Assembly: GCF_033807715.1 (NCBI RefSeq)
Contig: NC_084599.1
Coordinates: 34,368,750 to 34,432,749, forward strand
Source: Cololabis saira
Taxonomy: Eukaryota; Chordata; Actinopteri; Beloniformes; Belonidae
Reading direction: 5' to 3'
Length of the DNA stretch: 64,000 nt
Under the pieces are notes generated by a model that was not told the DNA's origin, searched no databases, and worked only from the letters and a program-made list of their open reading frames with translations. Shown piece by piece: positions 44,219-54,771 of this stretch (its first letter is position 1; the number at the start of each line of letters is the position of its first letter). The translations under genes and the position numbers were made by a program.

Positions 44219-45158
44219 AATAAGGTGGAAAGAACAGTTTTGCTGCTACATCGACGGTCATGGAGGTTTCCGAAGGAGCCAACGGACTTCTGAACACATC
44301 ACATGAATGCAAAAGGCAGGTGGAAACGGGGTATAATGGGGAAACCAGAAGCTCGTTTTGGCTATTTCTAGACTTGTTCGTTTGCAAGCCGCGGCTTGGG
44401 GCCATGATCAGCCTTGCCGGAGATTTCAGGACCACAACAGTTAATCTACAGACAAATGTCTACACCTTTCTGCGATTTCTAAGACGAGAGCTGAAGAGCT
44501 CTTGGGTTCAGGTTGGTACTAAATATTAGAGCTAGGGATCGATTCAAATGTCAAGAATTGATTGAATTCCGATTCTTGAGATTTTGATCGATTATCACGA
44601 TTTGAATCCGATATCGATTTGGGTTAGTGTTATTAAAAATGTTTTGGAGCCGTTACCTGAATTACATGACTGTGTAGTTATGCAACATATCAATACTAGT
44701 ATTAAACTTGACACCATGATCATTATTAAATAGTTTCACCTTGTATGGAGGAACAAAACGGACATAATTAAAAATAAAAGCAGAAATATAAGTATTTTGT
44801 TTTTCCTTTTACATGCATTCTTTGTTTTTACATTTCCTCGTCTCCTCTTTTGCATCTCGCAGTCTTGTTATTACCGTTGGTCTCAACAACTCCACCCTCT
44901 CCGCTTACATAAGCGGTTCTTTCCTCCAGCCCAGCAAAGAGTTGGTGCTACGTTGGAACCGGGTTTTCTGCCCCGGAGCCAGTTCTTTGTCAGTGGAAAC
45001 AGATTGCCCGGTTCCAAACTCAGCACTGGCCCAGAACCAGAACCAGAACCAGCCCTGGAACCGGTTTGGTGGAAATCTTTCTCTTCCTCTGTGACAGAGG
45101 AAGTTTGAGCTTTGATCAACTCATGAACTACAGGAAGTCACTTGTCTAGAACAAAATA
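44219..45158. other. Intergenic with a truncated hAT relative and unassigned ORFs
   Basis: 44530-44710 is a truncated copy of the AATCGATT-rich hAT family seen in pars2 and ttc4. A 103-codon plus-strand frame at 44797-45108 has a hydrophobic start and a PEPEPEP run. An overlapping frame (44813-45094) reads LVITVGLNNSTLSAYISG. I recognise neither and give no function. Confidence 0.4.
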
Positions 45159-45403
45159 TTTATTCACAACATGTGTAGTTACAGGATTCTTACTCGTGAA
45201 AAAAGGTACTAAAGAAAGATGTTCAAAAATACAAAATGAGCCACATGGGTTCTGACTGAATAGAGGCTACTGATTATTTTTTTTAAAGTTATATACACTA
45301 TAAACACTCATGACTATTGAAGAGCCTTCAGTGTATGTCCAAACCTTACAATTGTTGCCAGAAACAAGTCTGAATTTGGAGCTCCAGGTCAAAGTCTTAC
45401 CAT

Positions 45404-46089
45404 TCAAAAGTCACAGTGTTTAGTTTCATAACCAGGAGCGCTAGGAGCGGGGTTGGAGGGTGAACACATGATGGCTTTTGGTTGGTCCATATAGTCGGGT
45501 GGAGAAAGGCTTCCAGCCGCCATCAGGGCTGGAGCAGGCTGTATGTTGACAATGTTTTGAGTCTCCATGTTGATGACGGTTGGGGTTTTCATGCGACGTT
45601 TTAACTCTCGATGCATCTGACACCAGGAGCAGCACGTGCAGCAACAAGCCGCCATCATGTCATTCATGATGGTGCCCTGCAAAATCAGCACATTCATTTG
45701 CTAAGCTACACATTAAAATGTTATTTAAAATTTGTATAAGTTTCTCATGCATCCTACCTTGATGCCATATTTGTGGCGAAGGGCCATTCTGAGAGACAGG
45801 GCTGCAGGAGGAACAATGCAAGGTATTTTCGATGTCATTAGCCAAACTGTGCTGAGAACATCACATAGAGGGAGGCAGTAGGGCTCTCTTAATCTTCCAG
45901 AAACGGTGCAGGTGAGGCAAGGGCCGCACCAGAAACCATAGCAACCTGCAAAACACATAACAAAGTAGTGAAAGCTTTATTAACTGGCTATAATAAAATA
46001 AAGTGAACCTAATTGACAAAAAAAAGAACAACGTAGGTCTTACAAGTACTCGCATCCTCAAAGCAGTCAAAGAGATGAGTGCTCCATTC
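45404..46089 (-). CDS. PLAC8/onzin-like (cornifelin family) cysteine-rich protein
   Basis: PLAC8-family proteins are small Cys-rich, often membrane-associated proteins; fish have many onzin-related copies with varied or unknown roles. Exons 46089-46044, 45945-45758 and 45676-45404 give 168 residues with consistent phases and GT-AG sites. The order is DCFEDAST, then CCYGFWCGPCLTCTVSGRL, YCLPLCD, PPAALSLRMALRHKYGIK and AACCCTCCSWCQMHRELKRR. These are the family's cysteine clusters and C-terminal Q-M-x-R-E-L-K. A Pro-rich tail of about 60 residues follows. The start at 46089 is chosen because it is in frame with DCFED and gives the same 46-nt exon as the pseudogene copy. An upstream ATG at 46112 is out of frame. 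AATAAA lies at the complement of 45159-45164. Confidence 0.85.
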
Positions 46090-46326
46090 TTCTGAACGTT
46101 TTTCTTCCATGAGATCCTCAAGTTAAGCCACAGACTGAAGAATTACCCTGTAATGAGATGCAACAGCATCACAGAAAGACCACACCGATGTGCATTTTAA
46201 TGTACGTCTCCATCGCTACAACAGATCTTCTTTGAGATCAAATGCTCCACCTTCATAAAATTCACACCAGGGATGCTTCACCTTAAATACACACACACAC
46301 ATATATACATATATATATATATATAT

Positions 46327-47124
46327 TAGGGGTGGGTATTGGGAAGGACCTCACGATACGATACGCATCACGATACTTGAGCCACGATACGATACACATT
46401 GCGATATCCCGATTATGCGATATCCCGATTATTATATTCTACATAGTTCACCGAAAAATGTAAAAATGCATTACACATCTTAAAATCCAAGTTGTTTATA
46501 TGTACATCAGATGATAGTGATGGATCTTAAAATCCGAGTTGCACGTTCATCAGATTATAGTGACAATTCATGGGACAAACTGAGTCAAAACGATGTTTTA
46601 TTATAACTATACAAGCTAAAGTTACAATTTATTTGTATATGTTTTTCATATTATTTACATCATATGAAATTAACATTAAATTTAGTATGAGGTTGCTTTA
46701 ATTATGTGGCAAATTATAATAAACACAAGAAAGATGGGTACTAAAACCAAGGACAGGCACAGTGATCAGTCAGTATAGATATAAATCCATAAATAAATAA
46801 ACCTCTGTCCATTATTTTTCATTTTTTAAGGACAGGCAATTGTGTTATATAAAAAATTTATTATAAAATGCAATAAAACGTGAAATAAAACCTGAGCTCA
46901 GTGCAGGGCCCTCCCAGGGTTGGTAGAGAGTGGCAATGCCCAGGACTGTCACTTAAGTAGGAGCACTGGGTGATATAATGGGAAAAAGATCGGGGATAAA
47001 AAATATATATAAAAAAAATAAATAAGGAAAAAAAAAAAAATCGATATTCAAATTTTTAATATCGATATTAAATCGGCTGGAAAAGTATCGCGATATATTG
47101 CCATATCGATATTTTTGCCCACCC

Positions 47125-47197
<73 letters not shown>

Positions 47198-47682
47198 GCA
47201 CATACATGCATGCATGCATGTGTTCCTCAAGAAGAATATGCCTTGATATGTTCACTGCCCAGGTTAACATAAAGCGCCTTAATTTAAATTGTTACTGACG
47301 TTTCAGTATTAGAGAGCATTGCACTGTCCTGGTTTGCATAAAAACGTGTTAATGTTCATACAATTGAATGTGTCCAGCTGTACAATGTAATATTATTTTT
47401 CATGCACTTTAATTTGTCCACAAATGCACTTTTTTGCATTGTTTTGTTTGTTACAAGTTTTTCCATTTAATAAATGCAGAACTACAGACGTTTTCCTTTT
47501 TATGGGTATTTTTTCTTTTTCAGTCACATATATCGTGATATATATCGTTGATGAAATTTCTTACAATATATCGAATATCGAAATATCGAAAATATCGTGA
47601 TATTATAGATATTTCGATAATATCGTGGGCCACATATCGCCACAGTATCGAATTGTGAGTTACCCGTATCGTCCCACTCCTA
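46327..47682. mobile_element. hAT-like element with nested repeats
   Basis: Left end TAGGGGTGGGTATTGGGA, right end the complement of GTATCGTCCCACTCCTA. ATATATAT and ATACATAT flank it (7 of 8 match). Inside is a second GATATCG-rich unit (about 46958-47128) ending in the complement of TAGGGGTGGGC, followed by (TA)n and (ATAC)n arrays at 47129-47193. Confidence 0.6.
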
Positions 47683-47689
47683 ATACATA

Positions 47690-48940
47690 TACACACACAT
47701 ACATATACCAAGGACGTGCGGTCAGGGTAGAGGAATTTAAAAAAATAAATAATTATAACATCAAATTTATATTAATATTTGTCCACTGATCTTTATGTAT
47801 GACTAATTTTGAAAATTGTTTATAGTCAAAATCGCTGAATTTGCCTATTTCCTGTTCAAATACAGGGCTGAAACGTGAGGTGCGGCAGCAGCGAGCCGAG
47901 CCGAGCCTCTGATTGCGCAATCCATCACAAACTGGGCTGATACGTGCGATTGGCGCGTGCTGGTTGCCGTATCTCTGCATGTCGCCAATATAATGTTTGC
48001 AGATACGTTTATTTGACCTGATTTTCCACAGTCTGGCAAATGTCTTTAACCACTAAAGTTTAATGTTTGTTAGTGACTGTTAGAAAGCCCACACTGCTTA
48101 TGTTTACTAGTTCATAGTATTTTATATTATTCATTTTTTCTATGTGTATATTTAATTGTCCTACGTTACTGGACTCACCAGACTTTACCAACGGTCCCTG
48201 AACGCACCACAACCGTTACGTTCCGACGCCGTTAAACGAAGGCAGTTTACTTTTCTTTCATGCGGCTGCCGATAGATGGTGCTGTTTTCTTCGTCCGTTT
48301 TAACCATCCGCCTGTGTTTATGAGTTTTTACTGTGCGTAGATGCCTAAAGGTGAGCTTAAATGACATTATAAGGTGAACTGAGCACCAGCATGTTTATCC
48401 GTTCACACTTTGTTGAAGCTACAGTTAAACTGCCTTTATGTAATATATTAGTTATGCTACTACTGTTCATTTCTATAGTTTATAAACCTCTTTGGAGTTG
48501 GTATGTTAATATTAATTGGTAATTTGCTGTAATATTTGATTAATGAATACATTAATGATTAATGAAACATGTAAGTTAAGTTATTTACTTTGTATTCTGG
48601 TTTCAGTATATTAATACGTTTTTCTCTTGTTTGTATTGTTACAGACCACAGTTAATTAAACTCTTTTGACCTGGAAATCCGTATCCGTGTCCTTTAACTT
48701 GGGCACACATCCATACCTTGCCGCTCTAAACCAGATATTTCCTGGAGACCCCAATTCTCCTTTTTAGTGACATATTTAGTTTTGCTGATGGGAAATAAAA
48801 CCGCAGTGAAAAAGGCAAAGGGTGGGGCAGACAATACTCGTACGTGAGTCAACGGGGTCTTGTGGCTGCTGTTCTTCTACACAGAGTCAAGTGCACTGCT
48901 GCGAGCCGTTAGTTTTTGTATTTTCTATGTCGGACTGCCA
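47690..48940. other. Region upstream of a hAT transposase pseudogene
   Basis: No gene was recognised. It may contain the 5' end of the hAT element whose transposase follows; CAAGGACGTGCGGTCAGGG near 47709 is a possible terminal sequence, without a visible partner in the window. Confidence 0.35.
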
Positions 48941-48942
48941 AA

Positions 48943-49830
48943 ATGGAAGAGGATTATATATCTAAGCTTAAAAATTTCTCAAAACTGGACTTTCAGTGAA
49001 AAGTGGATGTGATTAACACAGGTAGACCAACGCCAGAGCTAAAAGGTTTGCTTCAAACTACGGGAAAGAAGATAACTCGCTCTTTTCAAACGGAATGGTA
49101 CACCAGAAAAGACTGGCTATGTGGCTGTCCTTCAAAAAATGCCTTTACTGCTTTCCCTGCCTTTTGTTCTCAACTTGTGACAATGTCTGGACTAACACGG
49201 GATATTGTGACATGAAAAATTTACCACGAAGCCTCAGCAAACATGAGAGATCCACCACTCACATTCAAAGCCAGATTGCTTTAAAAACTTTTGGAAGCTC
49301 AAGGATCGATATGGCTTTGAACAAACAGCGGAGACTCAATATTAGCATAATGCTAAGGTAAAGGAAAACTGGGAGATTTTGAAAGACCTCATTAATGCAA
49401 CCTGCTTCCTAGCTAAACAGGAGTTGGCATTTCGTGGTAATGATGAGAGAGCAAGCTCTTCTAATCGTGGCAATTATGTAGAACTATTACATGCTTTTGC
49501 TGAGAAAGATGAGAGGTTAGCTAGACATTTAGACACATCCACTGTGTTTTCTGGCTTGTCAAATAGAATACAGAACGATCTAATTGAAGCAGTCGGTGAT
49601 GTCATAAGAAATGATATTAAAAAGGAGATTAATGCTGCCGCATTTGTTGCTGTAGAGGTAGACGAGACAACCGATGTCACAAACAAAGCACAGATCTCTG
49701 TTATTTTGCGCTATGTAGCCAAAAGTGAAGTGGACTGTGAAGTGAAGGAGCCGAGGCGTTTTTAGGATTTGATGACGTGAGTGATGATAGATGAGCCCCT
49801 GCTGTAGCTACGTATGTCTTGAAAATTTTA
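48943..49830 (+). pseudogene. hAT transposase (ZMYM/DUF4371 type), N-terminal half, broken
   Basis: The start MEEDYISKLKNFSKLDFQ is followed at once by TGA. The frame then continues with RPTPELKGLLQTTGKK and a Cys/His zinc-finger-like segment (WLCGC, AFYCFPC) across frameshifts. From 49379 a longer frame has the DUF4371 region (NRGNYVELLHAFAEKDERLA) and VAVEVDETTDV, which holds the first catalytic Asp of hAT enzymes. It is cut off near 49830 by LINE sequence, and the C-terminal part is at 62876-63579. Stops and frameshifts make it inactive. Confidence 0.85.
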
Positions 49831-50757
49831 TTACTTGCGTTGCGTATAAAGCCCAAAACGGCTTAGCTCCGCATTATTTGCAAGACCTGATAGTGCCTTA
49901 TGTTCCTGTCAGAGCTCTCCGTTCTCAGAGTGCAGGTTTACTCGTAGTTCCTAGAGTATCTAAATGTAGATTTGGAGGGCGGGCGTTCTGCTATCAGGCA
50001 CCACTACTATGGAACCAACTTCCAATCTGGGTTAAGGAGGCTGACACCACCTCCACCTTTAAAACTAAACTTAAAACCTTTCTGTTTAGTAAAGCCTATA
50101 GTTAGTGTTTAGTAAACCTCTAGCTGGTGTTGGTAAATCTCTAGGTAGTGTAAACTTTAGTGTGTCAGAGTCGCTCCTGTAGTTTCTTGTGCTGGCCCCC
50201 CCTTCTCCTCCCTTTTCTCTCTTTTGTCCATGTTGCAGCATCCTTTGCCGGACACCGGAACCTGCAGTGTGGGAGTGAGGGGGGCAGGGTAACGGCCCCT
50301 TTTGGGCGGGGGAGAAGGTTCGTCCCTCAAGACTCCTCTCCCTGGCCCTGCCCCTTTTCAACCTTTCCCCGACCCTGCACCTAACCTGGGGCTTGATGAT
50401 TGGGCCGGAGCTTCGGGAGCTGCGTGCTGGCCTGCGGTCCCCACCCCTGGTCATCCCGTTGCTGCTTCCACCTGCCTGCTGTGCTGTTGCCGTCCCTGAC
50501 CCACCAGTCTGGCCCTCGGCAGGAGGGTCCCCCCTTACGAACCTGGTCCTGCTCAAGGTTTCTTCCCTCCTAAAGGGGAGTTTTTCCTTGCCACTGTTTG
50601 GCTTAAGGTTTTTCTCCCACTAGGGGAGTTTTTACCTGCCATTGTTTATGTAATAACTGCTCGGGGGTCATGTTCTGGGTATGGGTCTCTGGAAAGCGTC
50701 TAGAGACAACTCTGTTGTATTAGACGCTATATAAATAAAATTGAATTGAATTGAATA
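49831..50757 (+). mobile_element. LINE (L2-like) 3' end: ORF2 tail and 3' UTR
   Basis: It opens within ORF2's C-terminal region (YKAQNGLAPHYLQDLIVPY) and contains FGGRAFCYQAPLLWNQLP. The frame stops after FLFSKAYS at 50105. A GC-rich 3' UTR with two GGGGAGTTTTT segments follows, and the end is ATAAATAAAA plus three TTGAA units. It lies opposite in direction to the LINE at 50934-53821. Confidence 0.8.
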
Positions 50758-50933
50758 ACATTGCCTCCCCCATGTTTAACACAGTATGCATGCTTTAGAT
50801 TATGAGCCGTTTCTTTCCTTATCCTTTTTTCTTCTCCTCTTTTTAGTAGTATTGCGTCTTAAATTGTATCTGTCCAAAGAATCTGAGAACATGGGGGAAC
50901 TACTTTTTCTGGGTTTTTTTTTTTTAGATGTGT
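50758..50933. other. Spacer between oppositely oriented LINE pieces
   Basis: An AT-rich 176-bp segment of unknown origin. CCCCCATGTT near 50768 and AACATGGGGG near 50889 form an inverted pair. Confidence 0.4.
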
Positions 50934-53073
50934 TCAAATAGTTACGATGATGATACATCTACCTTCTAGAGCTGTCCCTTTAATCCCAACAACATGCTCT
51001 AACCTGTGCAGTAAAATGCAATGATCTATAGTGTCAAAAGCAGCACTGAGGTCCAGTAAAACCAGTATGGAAACTAATCCCTTATCTGAGGCCATAAGGA
51101 GGTCATTCGTGACTCGAACCAGTGCTGTCTCTGTGCTATGATGCATTCTGAACCCTGACTGAAAGACTTCAAGCAGATCATTTCTATACAAATAGTCACA
51201 TAACTGGCTTGAAACTGCCTTTTCCAGAATTTTAGATACAAATGGAAGGTTGGAAATTGGTCTATAATTAGCTAAGGTGTCTGGGTCAAGAGAAGGTTTT
51301 TTAAGTAAAGGTTTAATTACTGCGACTTTGAAAACCTGTGGTACATATCCTAAACTTAGGGATAGGTTAATTTGGTCCAGTATTGTCGTACCAATAAGAG
51401 AAAAAATATGTTTGAATAGTCGAGTCGGGATGGGGTCTAACATACATGTGGTTGACTTAGCTCTATTGACGACTGAGGTCAGCTCAGGGAGGTCTATAGG
51501 ATCAAAACAGTCTAGAGTCAAGTCAGAGCCTAGGGAAGTCGCTAAAGCTGAAGAAACGCCCACAACCGGCTGGTTGATTTCTTCTCTAATTCTCGCGATT
51601 TTACTGTTGAAGAAGCTCAAAAAGTCCTCACTACTGAGAGCTGCAGGAATGCACGGCTCAACAGAGTTGTGACTCTTTGTCAGCCTGGCTACAGTGCTGA
51701 ACAGAAAACGTTGGTTACTTTTGTTATCCTCTATCAACGTTGAATAATAAGCTGTTCTGGCTTTGCGAATGGCTTTTTTATATACTATTAGAATATCTTT
51801 CCATTCACGATAAGAGTCTACAGACCTGCAAGAGTACCAATTCCTTTCCATTTTACGCACGTTTTGGATATCTGAATTATACCAGGGAGTTAAGCTCCTG
51901 TGGCTAGAAACCCTCCTTTTCAAAAGGAGCAACTTCATCTAAAGCTGAATGCAACAAATCAGCAGTGTTACTAGCAAGGAAATCAACATCTGTAGAGGTA
52001 GAACCCAGGTCACTGGCCTCGACTACATCACTATTTCGCACTGTCGTAAGATAAGCAATGGCCTCCCTAAATTTAACAGTAACTTCATCAGACAAACATC
52101 TGCTAAAATAATACCTCCTATTTTGCACTTCAACATCAACAAAATTAAATTCAAACGTTATTAAGTAATGGTCGGATAAAAGGGAGTTTACAGGTGACAC
52201 CAACAGACCATCAGTTTCAACACCGTAGGTGAGAACGAGATCGAGAGTATGATTAAAACAGTGCGTCGGTTTATCCACTTTTTGTGAGATACCCATTGAT
52301 TCTAGAAGAGAATCGAAGGCTAATTTAAGATTATCGCTTTCAACATCCATATGAATGTTAAAATCACCCACTATGATGAATTTATCTGTGCTGATCAATA
52401 ATCCAGAAAGGAAATCTGAAAATTCAGACAAAAACTCTAGATACGCACCAGCAGGGGGCCGGTACACTACCACTAACACAACTGGCTTCTCTGATTTCCA
52501 GCTCGGAAATTTCAGACCAAGCATGAGGCTTTCAAATGTATTATAATTGCACTTAGGTTCAATTTTTGTTTGGAGACCGGAGTTATAAATTGCTGCGACT
52601 CCTCCGCCTCGGCCCGTGCTTCTAGGAATGTGATGATTAAAGTAGCCGCGCGGAGTTGATTCATTCAAACTAACATACTCTTCCTCCTGTAACCATGTTT
52701 CTGTTAAGCAGAAAATATCACTCCTACTCCCTGTAATTATATAATTTACTAACAGAGACTTAGAGCTTAATGATCGTATATTTAGTAATCCGCATCTAAT
52801 TTTTCGGTCTGTAATTGGTACCAAATGTACATTGGTTTTAATTTTTACAAGGTTATTTTGGTTAACGCCTCCAAAACGCCGCACCTGGTGAACTTTTGGA
52901 GGGCGGGGAACTGCAACCACTTCTATTTTGCTAGGCACCTGGCCAGAGTCGCCAATATCATGTAATCCTACAGTTTTAGAGTCGCTAATTACATAATGCA
53001 ATCCTACAGTTTTATTGGCAGGCGTTGGTCCTCGAGAGACAGCAGAGAAGTGTGTTAAACTACAGCTCTGCAT
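50934..53073 (-). pseudogene. LINE (L2-like) ORF2: endonuclease and 5' half of reverse transcriptase
   Basis: ORF2 starts at 53073. The endonuclease region (to 51904) has LNIRSLSSKS, LTETWLQ, VYRPP, IVGDFNIH and LSDHYLI, the apurinic-type endonuclease signature. The RT region (51938 downward) has NYRPISNLPFVSKILEKAV, FQSGFRMHHSTETAL and LDLSAAFDTIDH. A one-base frame shift at an A/G-rich run near 51910-51935 separates the two. The RT breaks off after GTALE near 50970, before the catalytic F-A-D-D box, so the copy cannot be active. Confidence 0.88.
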
Positions 53074-53094
53074 CCTGGCCTGGACCCTGCATTG

Positions 53095-53565
53095 TCAGGG
53101 GGAGTGTTTAATAACATTGGCCAGATTTCTAGACAGCAGAGCTGCACCATCCCGGGTGGGATGAATGCCGTCCCTTCTGATCAGACCGGGCTTTCCCCAG
53201 AATGTCTCCCAGTTGTCAATAAAGTCCACGTCGTTTTCTGAACACCACTGAGACAACCAGCGGCGGAGCGAGAGCATGCGACTAAACATGTCATCGCTGG
53301 TCAGATTGGGGAGGGGGCCAGAAAAACCTACGGAGTCCGACATGGTCTTGGCGTAGTTACACACCGAGACAATATTCATTTTAGTTACTTCCGACTGGCG
53401 AAGACGGGAGTCATTAGCTCCGACATTGATGATAACTTTACCATATTTACGATTACCCTTTGCCAGCAGCTTCAAATTTGCTTCTATGTCGCCCGCTCTG
53501 GCCCCCGGGATGCACCTAACTATGGTCTCTGGAGTCGGCCTCACATGTCTCACAATAGTCTCCAA
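53095..53565 (-). pseudogene. LINE ORF1 esterase-like domain
   Basis: This frame precedes ORF2 by 21 nt on the same strand. It contains [12 protein letters not shown] and [12 protein letters not shown], the central Asn block and the Asp-x-x-His block of SGNH esterase folds found in ORF1 of several LINE clades. Its 5' continuation is interrupted by the retrovirus at 53821/62436. Confidence 0.75.
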
Positions 53566-53821
53566 TCACCAGGGTCGGTTTCTCAACGGGTGTGTCGGTG
53601 AGTGGGGAAAAACGGTTAGACACATGAAGCGGGTGGTGGTGTTCCGTGAGCCCTTTAAGACTACGCTTCCTCCGAACCGTCACCCAGCGGTCCTGACTGG
53701 CCGGCTGCTCGGGAGCTGCAGGGGAGCGGCTACGCTCAGCTGCTACGGGCCGGTCCGCCGCTAGCTTAGCCTGGTTAGCTGAGGAGGCTCTCGGACTATG
53801 GTTTAGTTGGCCGAACCGGAC

Positions 53822-54128
53822 TGTAATGGAAAATTTTGGTATAACACTGTCTGTTGCCTGTTTTCATTCCTATGCCAAGGTCATGTTCCTTTGACACAGA
53901 TCATGGCACGGTTGCCAGGGTGATGGGTGATGTTTTGTCTTTTCCTGCTCTCAACTATAAAATAACCTGTCGCTAATCTTCTTCAGCTCACTCAGGACTG
54001 TCGGTTCATGTGACCGGTTGGACTGTGTGGCTCCGTTCAATTGAATGTTTGTCCTCTTTCCATTAAATCTTCGAAAGACAGCTGAGGTGTCCTGACATTC
54101 TTTTTGAACAACAATTTTTGCCACCACA
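53822..54128 (+). repeat. 5' LTR of the endogenous retrovirus
   Basis: It begins TGTAATGGAAAATTTTGG and ends GCCACCACA. It contains CTATAAAATAA (TATA-like, about 53956) and CATTAAATC (poly(A)-like, about 54061). It appears identical to 62129-62435. Confidence 0.95.
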
Positions 54129-54130
54129 AT

Positions 54131-54148
54131 TTGGCGACCACGAAGGGA
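54131..54148 (+). promoter_or_regulatory. Retroviral primer-binding site, tRNA-Arg(UCG)
   Basis: TGGCGACCACGAAGGGAC lies 2 nt after the LTR. It is complementary to the 3' 18 nt of vertebrate tRNA-Arg(UCG) as I recall that sequence. Confidence 0.75.
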
Positions 54149-54486
54149 CCTCATCTGTGCCGGATTTTTTCCTTCTCTCCTCCGGAATCGAAGGTGTTTT
54201 AAGCATGCAACAACCTCGTACTCCCCCATCAAGTGAAGGTCGAGAAGAGGGCCTCTCGTCCGGGGGGGGGTTGGGAAGGTCCCCGCACCGACTGGGGTCG
54301 AACGAACCCGGTGGCTTCAGAAACGCCTCACTGTTCTTTTGGGTGAGTTTTGGAAAGAAAACGGCCGAAATAAGGTGCGCGCTAACGTCTCCTCTCTGCC
54401 TAAACTGCTGATGTTGCCGGTAGTCCAAGTATTTGGAACCGGGGAGGGCTGGTCCAGCCAGGGTCTGAGGACCTTGGGCTGTTTTA

Positions 54487-54771
54487 TTACTGACCTAGGA
54501 GTTAGTGATCGAAGGGCCAGATTTTGTCTGGGGGCGTGGTAGAATGCCTATCAATTCTAGTGGATGAAGGAATTTTGTTTGTTACTGACCTAGGAGTTAG
54601 TGATCGAAGGGCCAGATTTTGTCTGGGGGCGTGGTAGAATGCCTATCAATTCTAGTGGATGAAGGAATTTTGTTTGTTACTGACCTAGGAGTTAGTGATC
54701 GAAGGGCCAGATTTTGTCTGGGGGCGTGGTAGAATGCCTATCAATTCTAGTGGATGAAGGAATTTTGTTTA
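54487..54771 (+). repeat. 95-bp tandem repeat, three copies, in the retroviral leader
   Basis: Each unit opens TTACTGACCTAGGAGTTAGT and ends GATGAAGGAATTTTGTTT. The copies look identical. Confidence 0.92.

Noticed and set aside
46953..47298. Tyr/Ile-rich ORFs
   Set aside because: They are translation of (TA)n and (ATAC)n arrays inside a mobile element.
50086..50623. Overlapping ORFs of 65-156 codons on both strands
   Set aside because: They are GC-rich LINE 3' UTR with no recognisable domain; the real ORF2 ends at 50105.
53951..54428. Minus-strand ORFs of 93 and 121 codons across the 5' LTR and leader
   Set aside because: They run antisense through LTR and primer site and have no domain.
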